A DNA stretch of 64,000 bases, from the NCBI GenBank assembly GCA_016201045.1, contig JACQDM010000002.1:186001-250000 (forward strand). The letters run 5' to 3'. The notes under the pieces were generated by a model. It was not told the origin of the DNA. It saw nothing but the letters and a program-made list of their open reading frames with translations, and did not search any database. This DNA is from Afipia sp. GTDB lineage: Bacteria > Pseudomonadota > Alphaproteobacteria > Rhizobiales > Xanthobacteraceae. The position numbers were made by a program, and so were the translations under genes. This document shows positions 7,535 to 16,854 of this stretch, one piece after another (positions within the stretch are counted from its first letter, which is position 1; each line of letters opens with the position of its first letter).

Positions 7535-8230
7535 TTACACGGCATGACCGACGAGACGACCGATCAAAGCCGTCGCGCCCATCGCTATGGCTCCCCAAAA
7601 GGTCACCCTCAATGTCGGGACGAAGATACCCGCTCCGCCCGCGCGCGCGCCGATAGCGCCGAGCAGCGCGAGGGCAAGGAGTGAGCCACCGGACACCGCC
7701 CACGCGATGAGGCTCTGAGGTGAAAAGATCGCAATCGCAAGGGGAAGGGCAGCGCCACTCGCAAACGTTGCCGCCGATGTCAGGGCCGCCTGAACGGGGC
7801 GCGCAACGACATGAGAAGAAAGACCAAGTTCGTCGCGCGAGTGAGTTGCGAAAGCATCCTTTGCCATGAGTTGCGATGCGACTTGACGCGCCAATTCAGG
7901 CTCGAGCCCCCGCTCGGTATAGATCTTGGTCAGTTCATCCAGTTCGACTTCCGGCTGCTCAGCCAATTCCCGCCGTTCTCGCGCGAGATCGGCGGACTCG
8001 GTATCGGCTTGAGAACTTACCGAGACATATTCACCGGCGGCCATCGAGGTCGCTCCCGCGACAAGACCAGCGACCCCGGCCACAAGGACTTCGCTCGCCG
8101 ATGTCGCCGCAGCGGCAACGCCGACGACGAGACTGGCTGTCGAAATGATTCCGTCGTTGGCACCGAGCACAGCAGCCCGAAGCCAGCCGATGCGTTCGAT
8201 CAGGTGGGTTTCACGGTGAAGTGGATGCAT
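7535..8230 (-). CDS. VIT1/CCC1-family membrane transporter
   Basis: Members move Fe2+ or Mn2+ across membranes in eukaryotes; bacterial forms are thought to export or sequester these metals. The sequence starts MHPLHRETH and contains GANDGIISTASLVVGVAAA (family signature in TM1), a second helix with SMAAGEYVSVSSQADTE, a cytosolic Glu-rich metal-binding loop (RERRELAEQPEVELDEL) and three C-terminal helices. The 231-residue length is typical. It is divergent from the cytochrome b gene; a 12-bp palindrome (TTGCATCTGCAA, 8260-8271) lies 30 bases upstream of its start and may be an operator. Confidence 0.9.
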   Translation of the reverse strand: MHPLHRETHLIERIGWLRAAVLGANDGIISTASLVVGVAAAATSASEVLVAGVAGLVAGATSMAAGEYVSVSSQADTESADLARERRELAEQPEVELDELTKIYTERGLEPELARQVASQLMAKDAFATHSRDELGLSSHVVARPVQAALTSAATFASGAALPLAIAIFSPQSLIAWAVSGGSLLALALLGAIGARAGGAGIFVPTLRVTFWGAIAMGATALIGRLVGHAV

Positions 8231-8371
8231 GAAAAATCTCCGGCACGATTGCAATCCATTTGCATCTGCAAGTCTTGCTGCACGTCTCGCATAACGTGGT
8301 GGGTTTCGTTTGACTCATGTCAACCGGCTTCAGGCGACAAGCGCGCATAAGGTTTGCGAGGGGGTGATCTT

Positions 8372-8935
8372 ATGCAAGACGATGCTGACAATCGATACGG
8401 TTTGATTGCTCAATCACTGCACTGGCTGACGGTGCCTCTGCTTGCCGTGGCGTGGGCGCTCGGAACGTTCGATGAGGTGCTTCCGAAGGGGGCTGCACGT
8501 GCAACGGGCCTATCGATTCACATCGCAGTCGGCTTGGCGATCCTTGCGATGCTCATCGTGAGATTGCCGTGGCGCCTGGTGTCTGCTCCGGCTCCCGAAC
8601 CCACGGAATTCGGCAGGTGGATGACGGTCTGGACCGATCCCGTCGCGCGCATCACGCACTATCTGCTTTACGCAATGCTGGCCGCCGTGCCGCTGAGCGG
8701 AATTGCTTTGCAGTTCGCGCACGGTGCCGGCCTGCCGTTGTTTGGCATCGCCGAAATCCCTTCGCCTTGGGTCTACGACCGGGCTTTCGCGCATACGGTC
8801 AAGGAGATTCATGAAGCGATCGCCAACGCGCTCGTCATCGTGGCCTGTTTCCATGCCGCCGCCGCACTGATCCATCATTTCGTGTTCCGCGACTCCACGC
8901 TGGCTCGCATGCTGCCGCGGCGTAAAGCCAGCTAG
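8372..8935 (+). CDS. Cytochrome b561-type membrane haem protein
   Basis: A four-helix membrane protein (187 residues) of the cytochrome b/b561 family that carries b-type haem and moves electrons from quinol. Haem-ligand His candidates sit in each helix: QSLHWLTV, LSIHIAVGL, THYLLYAML, and the C-terminal HEAIANALVIVACFHAAAALIHHF. The start is MQDDADNRYG, with GAGGGGG about 10 bases upstream. It stands alone with no obvious partner, so the physiological acceptor is unknown. Confidence 0.85.
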   Translation: MQDDADNRYGLIAQSLHWLTVPLLAVAWALGTFDEVLPKGAARATGLSIHIAVGLAILAMLIVRLPWRLVSAPAPEPTEFGRWMTVWTDPVARITHYLLYAMLAAVPLSGIALQFAHGAGLPLFGIAEIPSPWVYDRAFAHTVKEIHEAIANALVIVACFHAAAALIHHFVFRDSTLARMLPRRKAS

Positions 8936-8988
8936 CTTTCGGCTGTTCTCACGCCACAGCCATCGCTTCAACCGGCTTTGAAATGGGA

Positions 8989-9011
8989 GCCTCCCGGATT
9001 ATCCGGGAGGC
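8989..9011. terminator. Hairpin between convergent genes
   Basis: An 11-bp perfect stem (GCCTCCCGGAT / ATCCGGGAGGC) lies between the convergent cytochrome b and anti-sigma genes. There is no T-run, so termination is likely but not certain. Confidence 0.45.
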
Positions 9012-9047
9012 AAGCCGGATGGGTGTGCTTTGGTTCCGCGCCTAGCG

Positions 9048-9818
9048 TTACATTCCGGTCTTTTCGGTCTGGTCGTAGACCAGCCGCGCCACTTTCGTCA
9101 GGCGATCCTTGTCAGTCGGCCCCGACACGACATAACCGACGCCGCGATCCGCCCAGAACAGCGCGCCGTCATTGTCGTTCGAGGCATAACGCATCTGGGT
9201 CGCGTCGCCCTTGGCGCGCGAGGTGAAGATCGTGAATCGTTCGCCGGACGCTGTCTCATACATGAAGAACGCTGCCGGTCCCGATGGGCCGGGAAGCAAT
9301 CGTCCGCCGACCAGCTTGAGGCCGGATGCATCGAGATCGGGTGCCTTGATGTCGTAGCCGACGCGCTTGCTCAGCCACTGCTGCAGATGCGCGCGCTCGT
9401 CGGCCGCGACTTCGACCGGGTGGCGCACTTCGACGACATAGAGCTTGTGCGCATCGAGCGCATCGAGCGTGAAATTCGCAAACAGCGACGGCTTGGCGTT
9501 TGCGCCATGCGCGATCCATCCGGCACCGCCGCCGGCGGCGAATGCAACGAGCGTGGCCGCAATCGCGCCCATCATCCAGCGGCGCGGCGTCCGCGCCAAC
9601 GCATCGACCGACAGGCGCGCCGGCACCGGCTCGTCGCCGACGGAATCATATTTGGCGTGAAGCATGTCGCTCATTGTGCGCCATGAGGCGACCTTGTCGG
9701 CGTCGCTCGCATGCGTCGCGATCCATGCTTCTACCGCCGCGCGGCGTTCCGCCGGCAATTCGCCGTCCACATAAGCGTGGAGTTCGTCTTCGGTGACGGG
9801 AATGTTCAGGTCAGGCAT
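9048..9818 (-). CDS. Transmembrane anti-sigma factor
   Basis: A 256-residue protein encoded 33 bases behind an ECF sigma gene. The N-terminal 75 residues (ELHAYVDGELPAERR) match the cytosolic anti-sigma domain. One membrane helix follows (WMMGAIAATLVAFAAGG, about residues 80-104), then a periplasmic domain of about 150 residues. Such proteins hold the cognate sigma inactive until an envelope signal arrives. The start MPDLNIPVTEDELHAY is unambiguous. The zinc-binding His-x3-Cys-x2-Cys motif is not visible, so it is a non-ZAS type. Confidence 0.88.
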   Translation of the reverse strand: MPDLNIPVTEDELHAYVDGELPAERRAAVEAWIATHASDADKVASWRTMSDMLHAKYDSVGDEPVPARLSVDALARTPRRWMMGAIAATLVAFAAGGGAGWIAHGANAKPSLFANFTLDALDAHKLYVVEVRHPVEVAADERAHLQQWLSKRVGYDIKAPDLDASGLKLVGGRLLPGPSGPAAFFMYETASGERFTIFTSRAKGDATQMRYASNDNDGALFWADRGVGYVVSGPTDKDRLTKVARLVYDQTEKTGM

Positions 9819-9851
9819 CGTATCGTTCTTTCGTCTTTCAAATTCTCAAAG

Positions 9852-10340
9852 TCATTTCACGCGGCGCAACGCCGGTCTTTCGCCGTCGAGCGCGGCTTTC
9901 ACATGCGCTCTGGCGCGGGCGAGGCGCGACATCACGGTGCCGATGGGGACGCCCTGAATGTCGGCGACATCGCGGTAGCTCAGACCTTCAAGCACCACCA
10001 AAAGCAAAACCGCGCGTTGATCTTCCGCAAGCGTCGCAAGCGCGCGCGAAATGTCGCGGCCCTCGGCTTCGGTGCCGGACGCGTCCGGCGTGGTATCGAA
10101 CAATTCCATCATCGCAGGCTGCCGCGACAATGACCGGCGGCGGTTGCGGTTGAGATTGGTCAAAATCGTATAGAGCCATGCGCGCAGATCGCCACCGATG
10201 AAAAGCTTCTCGGATCGCAGCGCGCGGACCAGCGTGTCCTGCACGAGGTCGTCGGCGATATCGGCGTCGCGCGCCAGTGCCCGCGCATAACGCCGCAGCG
10301 ACGGGATCATGGTTTCGACGCTTTGCCGGAAGTCCGTCAT
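9852..10340 (-). CDS. ECF-type RNA polymerase sigma factor
   Basis: A 162-residue sigma-70 family protein with only regions 2 and 4. Region 2: RRYARALARDADIADDLVQDTLVRAL plus DLRAWLYTILTNLNRN. Region 4: LATLAEDQRAVLLLVVLEGLSYRDVA with the recognition helix VPIGTVMSRLARARAHV. It directs transcription of a stress regulon and is probably inhibited by the adjacent anti-sigma factor in the same operon. No confident autoregulatory promoter was identified upstream. Confidence 0.93.
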   Translation of the reverse strand: MTDFRQSVETMIPSLRRYARALARDADIADDLVQDTLVRALRSEKLFIGGDLRAWLYTILTNLNRNRRRSLSRQPAMMELFDTTPDASGTEAEGRDISRALATLAEDQRAVLLLVVLEGLSYRDVADIQGVPIGTVMSRLARARAHVKAALDGERPALRRVK

Positions 10341-10528
10341 GTGTCCGATTCAATCCGCTCGGCGATATGCGATCACGCCGGTTCTACAGAGAAAAACACC
10401 GAAAATGCGCGGCTATTCCGCAGCTTTGTGCCGTTAACGTTATGCGGCTGCGCCGCTTGTCTGGGTTGAACGGCCATTTAGGCTATGCCAAGAGAGGCAA
10501 AATTCTCCAGCGGTATTGGATAGCGGGC

Positions 10529-11353
10529 ATGGCGGACACGATGGGCCTGATGCGCGGAAAGCGCGGCGTGATTCTGGGCGTGGCCAACAACCGCTCCATC
10601 GCCTACGGCATCGCGAAATCCTGCCGCGAGCAGGGCGCAGAATTGGCCTTCACCTGGCAGGGCGACGCGCTGAAGAAGCGCGTCGAGCCGCTTGCCGCCG
10701 AACTTGGCGCGATCACGCTCGGCCATTGCGACGTCACCGATCCGTCCACCATCGATGCAGTTTTTGCCGAACTCAAGAGGCAATGGGGCAAGATCGACTT
10801 CGTCGTCCACGCGATCGCGTTCTCCGACAAGGATCAGCTCGACGGCCGCTATCTCGAAACCACCGCCGACAATTTCAACAAGACCATGCTGATCTCATGC
10901 TATTCGCTGACCGCGATTGCGCAGCGCTCCGAGCATCTGATGACCGAGGGCGGTTCGATTCTCACGCTGTCCTATTACGGCGCGGAGAAGTGGATGCCCC
11001 ATTATAATGTGATGGGCGTCGCCAAGGCCGCACTCGAATGCAGCGTGCGCTATCTTGCAGCCGATTTGGGCGAGAAGAACATTCGCGTCAACGCGATCTC
11101 CGCAGGCCCAATCAAGACCCTCGCGGCGAGCGGCATTGGCGACTTCCGCTACATCTTGAAGTGGAACGAATACAACGCGCCGCTGCGCCGTAACGTAACG
11201 CTCGAAGATGTCGGTGGCAGCGCGATGTACCTGCTGTCGGATTTGTCGCGCGGCGTGACGGGCGAAGTGCACCATGTCGATAGCGGCTATCACGTCAACG
11301 GCATGAAAGTGCCGGATGCGCCGGACATGTCGCTCGGTGGCTCCGACAGTTAA
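10529..11353 (+). CDS. fabI: Enoyl-[acyl-carrier-protein] reductase (NADH), FabI
   Basis: Reduces the enoyl-ACP double bond in each cycle of type II fatty acid synthesis. The start MADTMGLMRGKRGVILGVANNRSIAYGIA gives the NAD-binding loop with SIAYG. The active-site tyrosines are in LSYYGAEKW (Tyr149) and the Y-x6-K pair is Tyr159/Lys166 (YNVMGVAK), the FabI pattern. Length 274 is normal. It is followed after 11 bases by a histidine phosphatase and then aroC on the same strand. Confidence 0.96.
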   Translation: MADTMGLMRGKRGVILGVANNRSIAYGIAKSCREQGAELAFTWQGDALKKRVEPLAAELGAITLGHCDVTDPSTIDAVFAELKRQWGKIDFVVHAIAFSDKDQLDGRYLETTADNFNKTMLISCYSLTAIAQRSEHLMTEGGSILTLSYYGAEKWMPHYNVMGVAKAALECSVRYLAADLGEKNIRVNAISAGPIKTLAASGIGDFRYILKWNEYNAPLRRNVTLEDVGGSAMYLLSDLSRGVTGEVHHVDSGYHVNGMKVPDAPDMSLGGSDS

Positions 11354-11364
11354 CTCGCGACGCA

Positions 11365-11958
11365 ATGCCTACCATCTACTACATCCGTCACGGACAGACC
11401 GAATGGAATGCCGAGGGCCGCTTTCAGGGCAGCCAGGATGTTCCGCTGAATAGCATCGGTAAGGATCAGGCGATCCGTTCCGGCGAATTGCTGTCCGAGA
11501 TTCTTCGCGGCGATGACCACGATCCGCTGACGACGCCGTTCGTCTCGTCTCCCCTGGGCCGTGCCCGCAACACGATGGAACTGGTGCGCGGCACGCTCGA
11601 TGTGCCGCCGCATGACTATCAGCTCGACGATCGCCTGCGCGAGATCGGCTACGGCCATTGGGAAGGCTCGACGCTGACGCAGATGGAAGAATCGCATCCC
11701 GATATTTTCGCCGAACGCCAGATCGACAAATGGGGCGTGCCGCCGCCGGGCGGCGAGAGCTATGCTTCGGTCACGATCCGCATGCGCGAATGGTACGATT
11801 CGCTGTTGCAGGATACGGTCGCCGTTTCTCATGGCGGCACCATGCGCGCGCTGTTGGTGGCACTCGATATTGAGACGCCTGTCGGCGCAGCCGATCTCAC
11901 CGTCGAGCAGGGCGTAGTCTATGTTTTCAGCGACGGGCAGGTGACGAAACATAGTTAA
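11365..11958 (+). CDS. Histidine phosphatase (phosphoglycerate-mutase-like) family protein
   Basis: The catalytic phospho-histidine motif YYIRHGQTEWN is at residues 5-15, a second arginine is in SSPLGRARNTMELV, the acidic EIGYGHWEGST is mid-protein and the second catalytic His is in VAVSHGGTMRALL. The 197-residue length suits a GpmB-like phosphatase more than glycolytic mutase, and the true substrate is uncertain. It lies 11 bases behind fabI and 61 bases before aroC, so it may be co-transcribed. Confidence 0.88.
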   Translation: MPTIYYIRHGQTEWNAEGRFQGSQDVPLNSIGKDQAIRSGELLSEILRGDDHDPLTTPFVSSPLGRARNTMELVRGTLDVPPHDYQLDDRLREIGYGHWEGSTLTQMEESHPDIFAERQIDKWGVPPPGGESYASVTIRMREWYDSLLQDTVAVSHGGTMRALLVALDIETPVGAADLTVEQGVVYVFSDGQVTKHS

Positions 11959-12019
11959 GATGCGGGTTTTCCGTGCGTGCGTATTTGACCCGTCACCCTT
12001 CGGGGTTTACGAGTAGGCC

Positions 12020-13099
12020 ATGTCCTACAACACCTTTGGCCACATGTTTCGCGTCACGACCTTCGGCGAAAGCCACGGGGTCGCGATCGGCTGCGTGGTC
12101 GACGGCTGTCCGCCGCAGATTCCGATCACCGTCGAGGAGATTCAGCGCGATCTCGACCGCCGCCGTCCGGGCCAGTCGAAATTCACGACGCAGCGGCAGG
12201 AAGCCGATCAGGTGAAAATTCTCTCCGGCGTGATGGATACCGATAAAGGTCAGGTCACCACCGGAACGCCGATCGCGCTTCTGATCGAAAACACCGACCA
12301 GCGCTCGAAGGATTATTCCGAGATCAAGGACAAGTTTCGTCCCGGCCACGCCGACTTCACCTATGAGGAGAAATACGGCCTGCGCGATTATCGCGGCGGC
12401 GGACGCTCATCCGCGCGCGAGACCGCGACGCGCGTTGCGGCGGGTGCCATCGCACGCAAGGTTCTCCCCGGACTGAACGTGCGCGCGGCACTCGTGCAGA
12501 TGGGGCCGCACAAGATCGACCGCGCCAACTGGGATTGGAATGAAGTCGACCGCAATCCATTTTTCTGTCCCGATCCGGTGAAGGCGAAATTCTTCGAGGG
12601 CTATCTCGACGACATCCGCAAGAAGGGTTCGTCCATCGGTGCGGTGATCGAAGTCGTCGCCGAAGGCGTGCCGGCGGGATTGGGCGCACCGATTTACGGA
12701 AAGCTCGACAGCGATCTTGCGTCTGCGATGATGAGCATCAACGCGGTGAAGGGCGTGGAGATCGGCGCGGGCTTCCATGCCGGCGAACTGCACGGCGAGG
12801 AAAACGCCGACGAGATGCGGATGGGCAATAACGGCCCGACATTCCTGTCGAACCATGCCGGCGGCATTCTCGGCGGCATCTCGACGGGGCAGGCGGTGGT
12901 CGCGCGCTTTGCGGTGAAACCGACCTCGTCGATTCTCACGCCGCGCAAGACCATCGACAGGTCCGGCGCTGATACTGACATCTCCACGAAGGGCCGCCAC
13001 GATCCTTGCGTCGGCATCCGCGCGGTGCCAGTCGGCGAAGCTATGATGGCCTGCGTCATCGCCGACCATGTGCTGCGCCATCGCGGGCAGGTCGGCTGA
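12020..13099 (+). CDS. aroC: Chorismate synthase
   Basis: Last step of the shikimate pathway: converts EPSP to chorismate using reduced FMN. Signatures are all present: [18 protein letters not shown] at the N-terminus, [20 protein letters not shown] mid-protein, and the C-terminal [18 protein letters not shown]. Length 359 is standard. The start [20 protein letters not shown] is unambiguous. Confidence 0.97.
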   Translation: MSYNTFGHMFRVTTFGESHGVAIGCVVDGCPPQIPITVEEIQRDLDRRRPGQSKFTTQRQEADQVKILSGVMDTDKGQVTTGTPIALLIENTDQRSKDYSEIKDKFRPGHADFTYEEKYGLRDYRGGGRSSARETATRVAAGAIARKVLPGLNVRAALVQMGPHKIDRANWDWNEVDRNPFFCPDPVKAKFFEGYLDDIRKKGSSIGAVIEVVAEGVPAGLGAPIYGKLDSDLASAMMSINAVKGVEIGAGFHAGELHGEENADEMRMGNNGPTFLSNHAGGILGGISTGQAVVARFAVKPTSSILTPRKTIDRSGADTDISTKGRHDPCVGIRAVPVGEAMMACVIADHVLRHRGQVG

Positions 13100-13196
13100 G
13101 CGTTCACATTTATGTGGCCAATTTCGATTGGCGCGATTGAACCCGAACGCCTAAAAGACCGCCCTACATCTATTCTTCATTCGCAAGATCCGACGA

Positions 13197-14936
13197 ATGG
13201 CTCCTTCCACGTTCTTTCTTGAAGCGCCCTCCAGACTGCGGGCCATCGTCCGCGCCCGTGAATCGGCGCTGATCGCAATCGCGGTGATCGTCGGAGCCGC
13301 GTCGGGCCTGTTCGTGGTGGCAATGAGCAACGCTGTCGAACTGCTGCATGTCGGGCTGTTCGGCATCGCGCCAGGCACGCGGCTGTCGGCGCAGATTCAC
13401 ATCGATCCGCTCCATGCCGTCGTCGTTCCGACCATCGGAGGGCTGGTGCTCGGGCTTGTTTCGCTCGTGCTGTTGCGCTGGCGGCCTGCGCGCGAGATCG
13501 ACCCTATCGAGGCGAATGCGCTGCACGGCGGCTACATGTCCTTTCGCGGCAGCATTATCGTCGCGCTGCAGACGGTGTGGTCGAGCGGCGTCGGCGGCTC
13601 GGTCGGCCTCGAAGCAGGTTATACGCAACTTGCGAGCGGCGTCGCGTCGTCCTTCGGCCGCGCGTTTCATCTGCGGCGCGCGGACCAGCGTATCATGGTG
13701 GGATGTGGAGCAGCAGCGGCGATTGCCGGCGCGTTCAATGCTCCCTTGGCCGGCGCGTTCTACGCTTTTGAACTTGTTCTCGGCAGCTACACGCCGGCGT
13801 CTCTCGCGCCGATTGGAGTCTCGGCTGTTGTTGGATATGCCGTCACGCATGCCATCGCTCCTTTCCCGCTGGGGATCGGCGTCAACGAGGTCAGCGATAT
13901 TTCGGGACGGGATATTCTGATCGCCAGTGCGCTCGGCGTGATTTGCGGCCTGACCGGCATTGCGATCATGCGCGGCGTGGCGTTATGGGATGCCTTGCTG
14001 ACAAAAGCGAAACTTTGGCAGCCGCTGCGTCCGGCGATTGGCGGGTTTATCGTCGGTCTGCTCGCGCTCCTGACACCGCAAGTGATGGCCTCCGGTCACG
14101 GCGCTTTGAAGCTCGACAATATGTCGGCGATGTCGGCAACAGCCATCGCCATGATTTTCGCTTTGAAGGCGCTGGCGTCGATTGCTTCGCTGGGTTCTGG
14201 ATTTCGCGGCGGACTTTTTTTCGCATCGCTGCTGTTGGGATCGCTCGGTGGTCATCTGTTCGCATCGGGTTTGAATGCCGTGGGTCTCTCGCCCGATTTC
14301 AACGCCTATACGATCATCGGCATGAGCGCGCTGTCCGCCTCGATCATCGGCGGGCCGCTGACCATGTCGTTCCTCACGCTGGAGGCGACGGGTAATTTCC
14401 TTTTGACCACCGCTGTGTTGGCTGCCGTTATCATTTCCATGCAGGTTACGCGCGAATTGTTCGGCTACACTTTCGCGACCTGGCGTTTTCATCTGCGCGG
14501 CGAAACCATCCGCAGTGCCGCCGATGTCGGCTGGATTCGCGATCTGACCGTGCGCCGGATGATGCGAACCGATGTGGTGACGGTGGATGCCGATATGCCG
14601 ATCGACGAATTCCGCAAGCAGTTTCCCCTGGGATCGAAGACCCAGATCGTCGCGATCAATGCCGACAAATCCTATGCCGGGATTCTTTTTGTGGCCGATG
14701 CCTATGCGCTGGAGACGAATGCCGGAACGATGCGCGATCTTCTGCGCTACCCGCAGGCAACGCTGCTTCCGGGCATGGACGTGCAGCTAGCGGTCGCCGC
14801 TTTCGACGCCGCCGAAGCCGAATCGCTGGCGGTCATCGATCCGGCGCATGGCGAAGTCATCGGTCTTCTTACTGAGGCTCACACGCTGCGGCGATACACC
14901 GAAGAAATGGATAGGCATCGGCGCGACGTGGTGTGA
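13197..14936 (+). CDS. ClC-family chloride channel/antiporter with C-terminal CBS region
   Basis: A 579-residue membrane protein with about ten to twelve helices, then a soluble part from about residue 440 (IRDLTVRRMMRTDVVTVDADMP) that looks like a CBS pair. The ClC fold is supported by GAFNAPLAGAFYAFELVLGS and by GSGFRGGLFFASLLLGSLGG. The selectivity-filter motifs deviate from the classical G-K/R-E-G-P and G-x-F-x-P: here GLEAGYTQ and GGLFFAS. The gating Glu is retained. Transport of chloride is therefore plausible but not assured. The 3' end overlaps a possible GTG start of the cyclase gene. Confidence 0.85.
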   Translation: MAPSTFFLEAPSRLRAIVRARESALIAIAVIVGAASGLFVVAMSNAVELLHVGLFGIAPGTRLSAQIHIDPLHAVVVPTIGGLVLGLVSLVLLRWRPAREIDPIEANALHGGYMSFRGSIIVALQTVWSSGVGGSVGLEAGYTQLASGVASSFGRAFHLRRADQRIMVGCGAAAAIAGAFNAPLAGAFYAFELVLGSYTPASLAPIGVSAVVGYAVTHAIAPFPLGIGVNEVSDISGRDILIASALGVICGLTGIAIMRGVALWDALLTKAKLWQPLRPAIGGFIVGLLALLTPQVMASGHGALKLDNMSAMSATAIAMIFALKALASIASLGSGFRGGLFFASLLLGSLGGHLFASGLNAVGLSPDFNAYTIIGMSALSASIIGGPLTMSFLTLEATGNFLLTTAVLAAVIISMQVTRELFGYTFATWRFHLRGETIRSAADVGWIRDLTVRRMMRTDVVTVDADMPIDEFRKQFPLGSKTQIVAINADKSYAGILFVADAYALETNAGTMRDLLRYPQATLLPGMDVQLAVAAFDAAEAESLAVIDPAHGEVIGLLTEAHTLRRYTEEMDRHRRDVV

Positions 14937-14989
14937 CGGCGCGGTCCGGGCGTCTTGACGCGCGCCGTTACGGGCCGCAAAACAGGCCG

Positions 14990-16192
14990 ATGGCTGAAAC
15001 TTTCCAGAGCGTAGCGGGTTGGCTGACCAACGGCGCACGTTCCGCGCAGCAGGTCGATCTGTTCATGGCGGAAACCTGCGAGCGTATCGCCGCTTGCGGC
15101 GTTCCGCTGTGTCGCGTCGGCGTGTTCGTCCGCACGCTGCATCCGAGCATGCTGGGCCGCAATTTCATCTGGCGTCCGGGTGAAGCTGTGAAGATCGGCG
15201 CGATGGCGCACGGCGACGAACTCGACGAGGAGTTTCTGCTCAGCCCGCTCTACAAGGTGTTTTACGGCGGCGAGACGGTACGCCAGCGCATGACCAACGG
15301 AGCGGCCAGCAACGCGCCGTTCTTTGCCGATATGGTCGCGGAGGGTGCCACCGACTACATCGCGTTTCCACTGGAGATGTCCGATGGTGCCATTCACGCC
15401 TGCAGTTGGGTGACGCGCGCCAAGGACGGCTTTTCCGACGCGCATGTCGAGGGCTTGCGTTCGGTGATGCCGTCGCTGACGCGGATGATCGAGATTTTCC
15501 TTCTGCGGCGGACGGCGGCGGGGTTGCTCGACAATTACGTCGGTGCACGCGCCGGTTCGCGCATTCTCGCGGGGCAGATCAGGCGCGGGCACACCGAGAC
15601 GATGAATGCCGCGATCTGGCTGTCGGATTTGCGCGGTTTCACGAAACTGTCGGACCGGCTGTCGTCCGAAACCGTCGTGAACATTCTCAATGCCTATTTC
15701 GACTGTCAGGTGCCCGCCATTCTGGCGCATGGCGGCGAGGTCCTGAAGTTCATGGGCGACGGCCTTTTGTCTGTGTTTCCTATCGCCGACGATGCTGAAG
15801 ACGCGGATTTGGTGTGCCGCCGCATGCTTGAAGCTGCACAGGAATGCCGCGCGCAGATTGCCGCGCTGTCTCACGACACCGGCACCGAAACCGTCGATGG
15901 ATTTCGTTTCGGCCTCGCGCTCCATGTCGGCCGCGTGCTCTACGGCAATATCGGAGGCGGCGACCGGCTGGATTTCACCTGCATTGGCCCTGCCGTGAAT
16001 CTCGCAGCGCGGATCGAGAAGATCGCCGGCAGTCTTGGGCGCAGCGTGGTCGCGTCGTCGCTGTTCAATACCTATGCCGGTGTGCCGCTGACCGATCTCG
16101 GCGAATTCGCGGTGGCAGGGTTTTCCGCGCCGCAGCGCGTCTATGGACTTCCCGATGAGGCGTCCGTGCCGAAAGCCGCCACCCAACATTAA
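14990..16192 (+). CDS. Class III adenylate/guanylate cyclase
   Basis: The C-terminal half (from about residue 190) is a class III nucleotide cyclase domain: metal-binding Asp in IWLSDLRGFTKLSDRL, second Asp in KFMGDGLLSVF, and transition-state Asn/Arg in GPAVNLAARIEKI. The N-terminal roughly 180 residues form an uncharacterised, GAF-sized sensory domain frequently paired with such cyclases in Rhizobiales. There is no membrane helix. The start is MAETFQSVAGW; a GTG at 14933 overlapping the ClC stop is an alternative. ATP versus GTP preference cannot be called. Confidence 0.88.
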   Translation: MAETFQSVAGWLTNGARSAQQVDLFMAETCERIAACGVPLCRVGVFVRTLHPSMLGRNFIWRPGEAVKIGAMAHGDELDEEFLLSPLYKVFYGGETVRQRMTNGAASNAPFFADMVAEGATDYIAFPLEMSDGAIHACSWVTRAKDGFSDAHVEGLRSVMPSLTRMIEIFLLRRTAAGLLDNYVGARAGSRILAGQIRRGHTETMNAAIWLSDLRGFTKLSDRLSSETVVNILNAYFDCQVPAILAHGGEVLKFMGDGLLSVFPIADDAEDADLVCRRMLEAAQECRAQIAALSHDTGTETVDGFRFGLALHVGRVLYGNIGGGDRLDFTCIGPAVNLAARIEKIAGSLGRSVVASSLFNTYAGVPLTDLGEFAVAGFSAPQRVYGLPDEASVPKAATQH

Positions 16193-16273
16193 ATTTTCGT
16201 ATTCAAGGCGCGATCCGGTTGCGGCACACTATCTCCGGCCGATCGGGGGCCCGATACGACTGGAGTGATTGCG

Positions 16274-16783
16274 ATGTTGAAGAGTGTGATGGTGGGTGCG
16301 GCGGCTTTGGCTGCTGTTGCGATGGCGGTGCCTGACACCGCTTCGGCGCGTCCGGGCGGCGGGCGCAGTGGAGGCGGTGGCGTCCACTTCAGCGGCGGTG
16401 GCGGCGCACGCTTCATCGGAGGCGGTGCCGCGTTCCGCGGAGCGGCAATGCCTTCATTCCGCAGCGCGGCTGTCGGCAGTGCGCCTAGGTTCGCTGCTAA
16501 CGCGGGCCGCAACTGGGGCGGACGCCCGCACTGGCGTCGCGGCTTCGGCTATGGCGGCGTCGCGCTCGGTCTCGCGGCCGCGCCGTATTACTACAACAAC
16601 TACTACAACAATTATTACGACTATCCGTCCTACGACACCTATGTCTACACCGACGGCTACGATCCGTATGCGGACAATGGCGGCTACTACGTGACCGAGC
16701 AGCCTGATCCGGGTTGTTACGTCCGGCGTCGTGTCCACACCCGCTACGGCTGGCGCTGGCGCCGGCTCAATGTCTGCGGCTGA
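16274..16783 (+). CDS. Exported Gly/Tyr/Asn-rich protein with C-terminal Cys pair
   Basis: A 169-residue protein with signal peptide MLKSVMVGAAALAAVAMAV...ASA. A Gly-rich segment with HFSGGGGARFIGGG, an aromatic repeat PYYYNNYYNNYYDYPSYD and a tail with CYVRRRVHTRYGW and RLNVC follow. GGAG lies 8 bases before ATG. The tail matches those of the proteins at 1962-2252 and 2414-2731, so it is a third member of the same exported family with a longer low-complexity middle. Function unknown, and it ends in a strong terminator. Confidence 0.75.
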   Translation: MLKSVMVGAAALAAVAMAVPDTASARPGGGRSGGGGVHFSGGGGARFIGGGAAFRGAAMPSFRSAAVGSAPRFAANAGRNWGGRPHWRRGFGYGGVALGLAAAPYYYNNYYNNYYDYPSYDTYVYTDGYDPYADNGGYYVTEQPDPGCYVRRRVHTRYGWRWRRLNVCG

Positions 16784-16805
16784 TATTCAGGTGTTGCGGA
16801 AATGA

Positions 16806-16837
16806 AATCGGCGGCTCGTTGAGCCGCCGATTTTTTT
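16806..16837 (+). terminator. Rho-independent terminator
   Basis: The stem AATCGGCGGCTC / GAGCCGCCGATT with a 3-base loop is followed by a T-run, 23 bases after the stop of the exported-protein gene. It lies between convergent genes and could also serve the chemoreceptor gene. Confidence 0.88.
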
Positions 16838-16854
16838 GAACGATGGAAGCTGGG

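Noticed and set aside
8260-8271. 12-bp palindrome TTGCATCTGCAA before the VIT gene as a named metal-regulator box
   Set aside because: The palindrome is real, but I could not match it with confidence to a known Mur, Irr or RirA consensus.
14879-16189. Long minus-strand frame opposite the cyclase gene
   Set aside because: Antisense shadow; the plus-strand cyclase carries all catalytic motifs.
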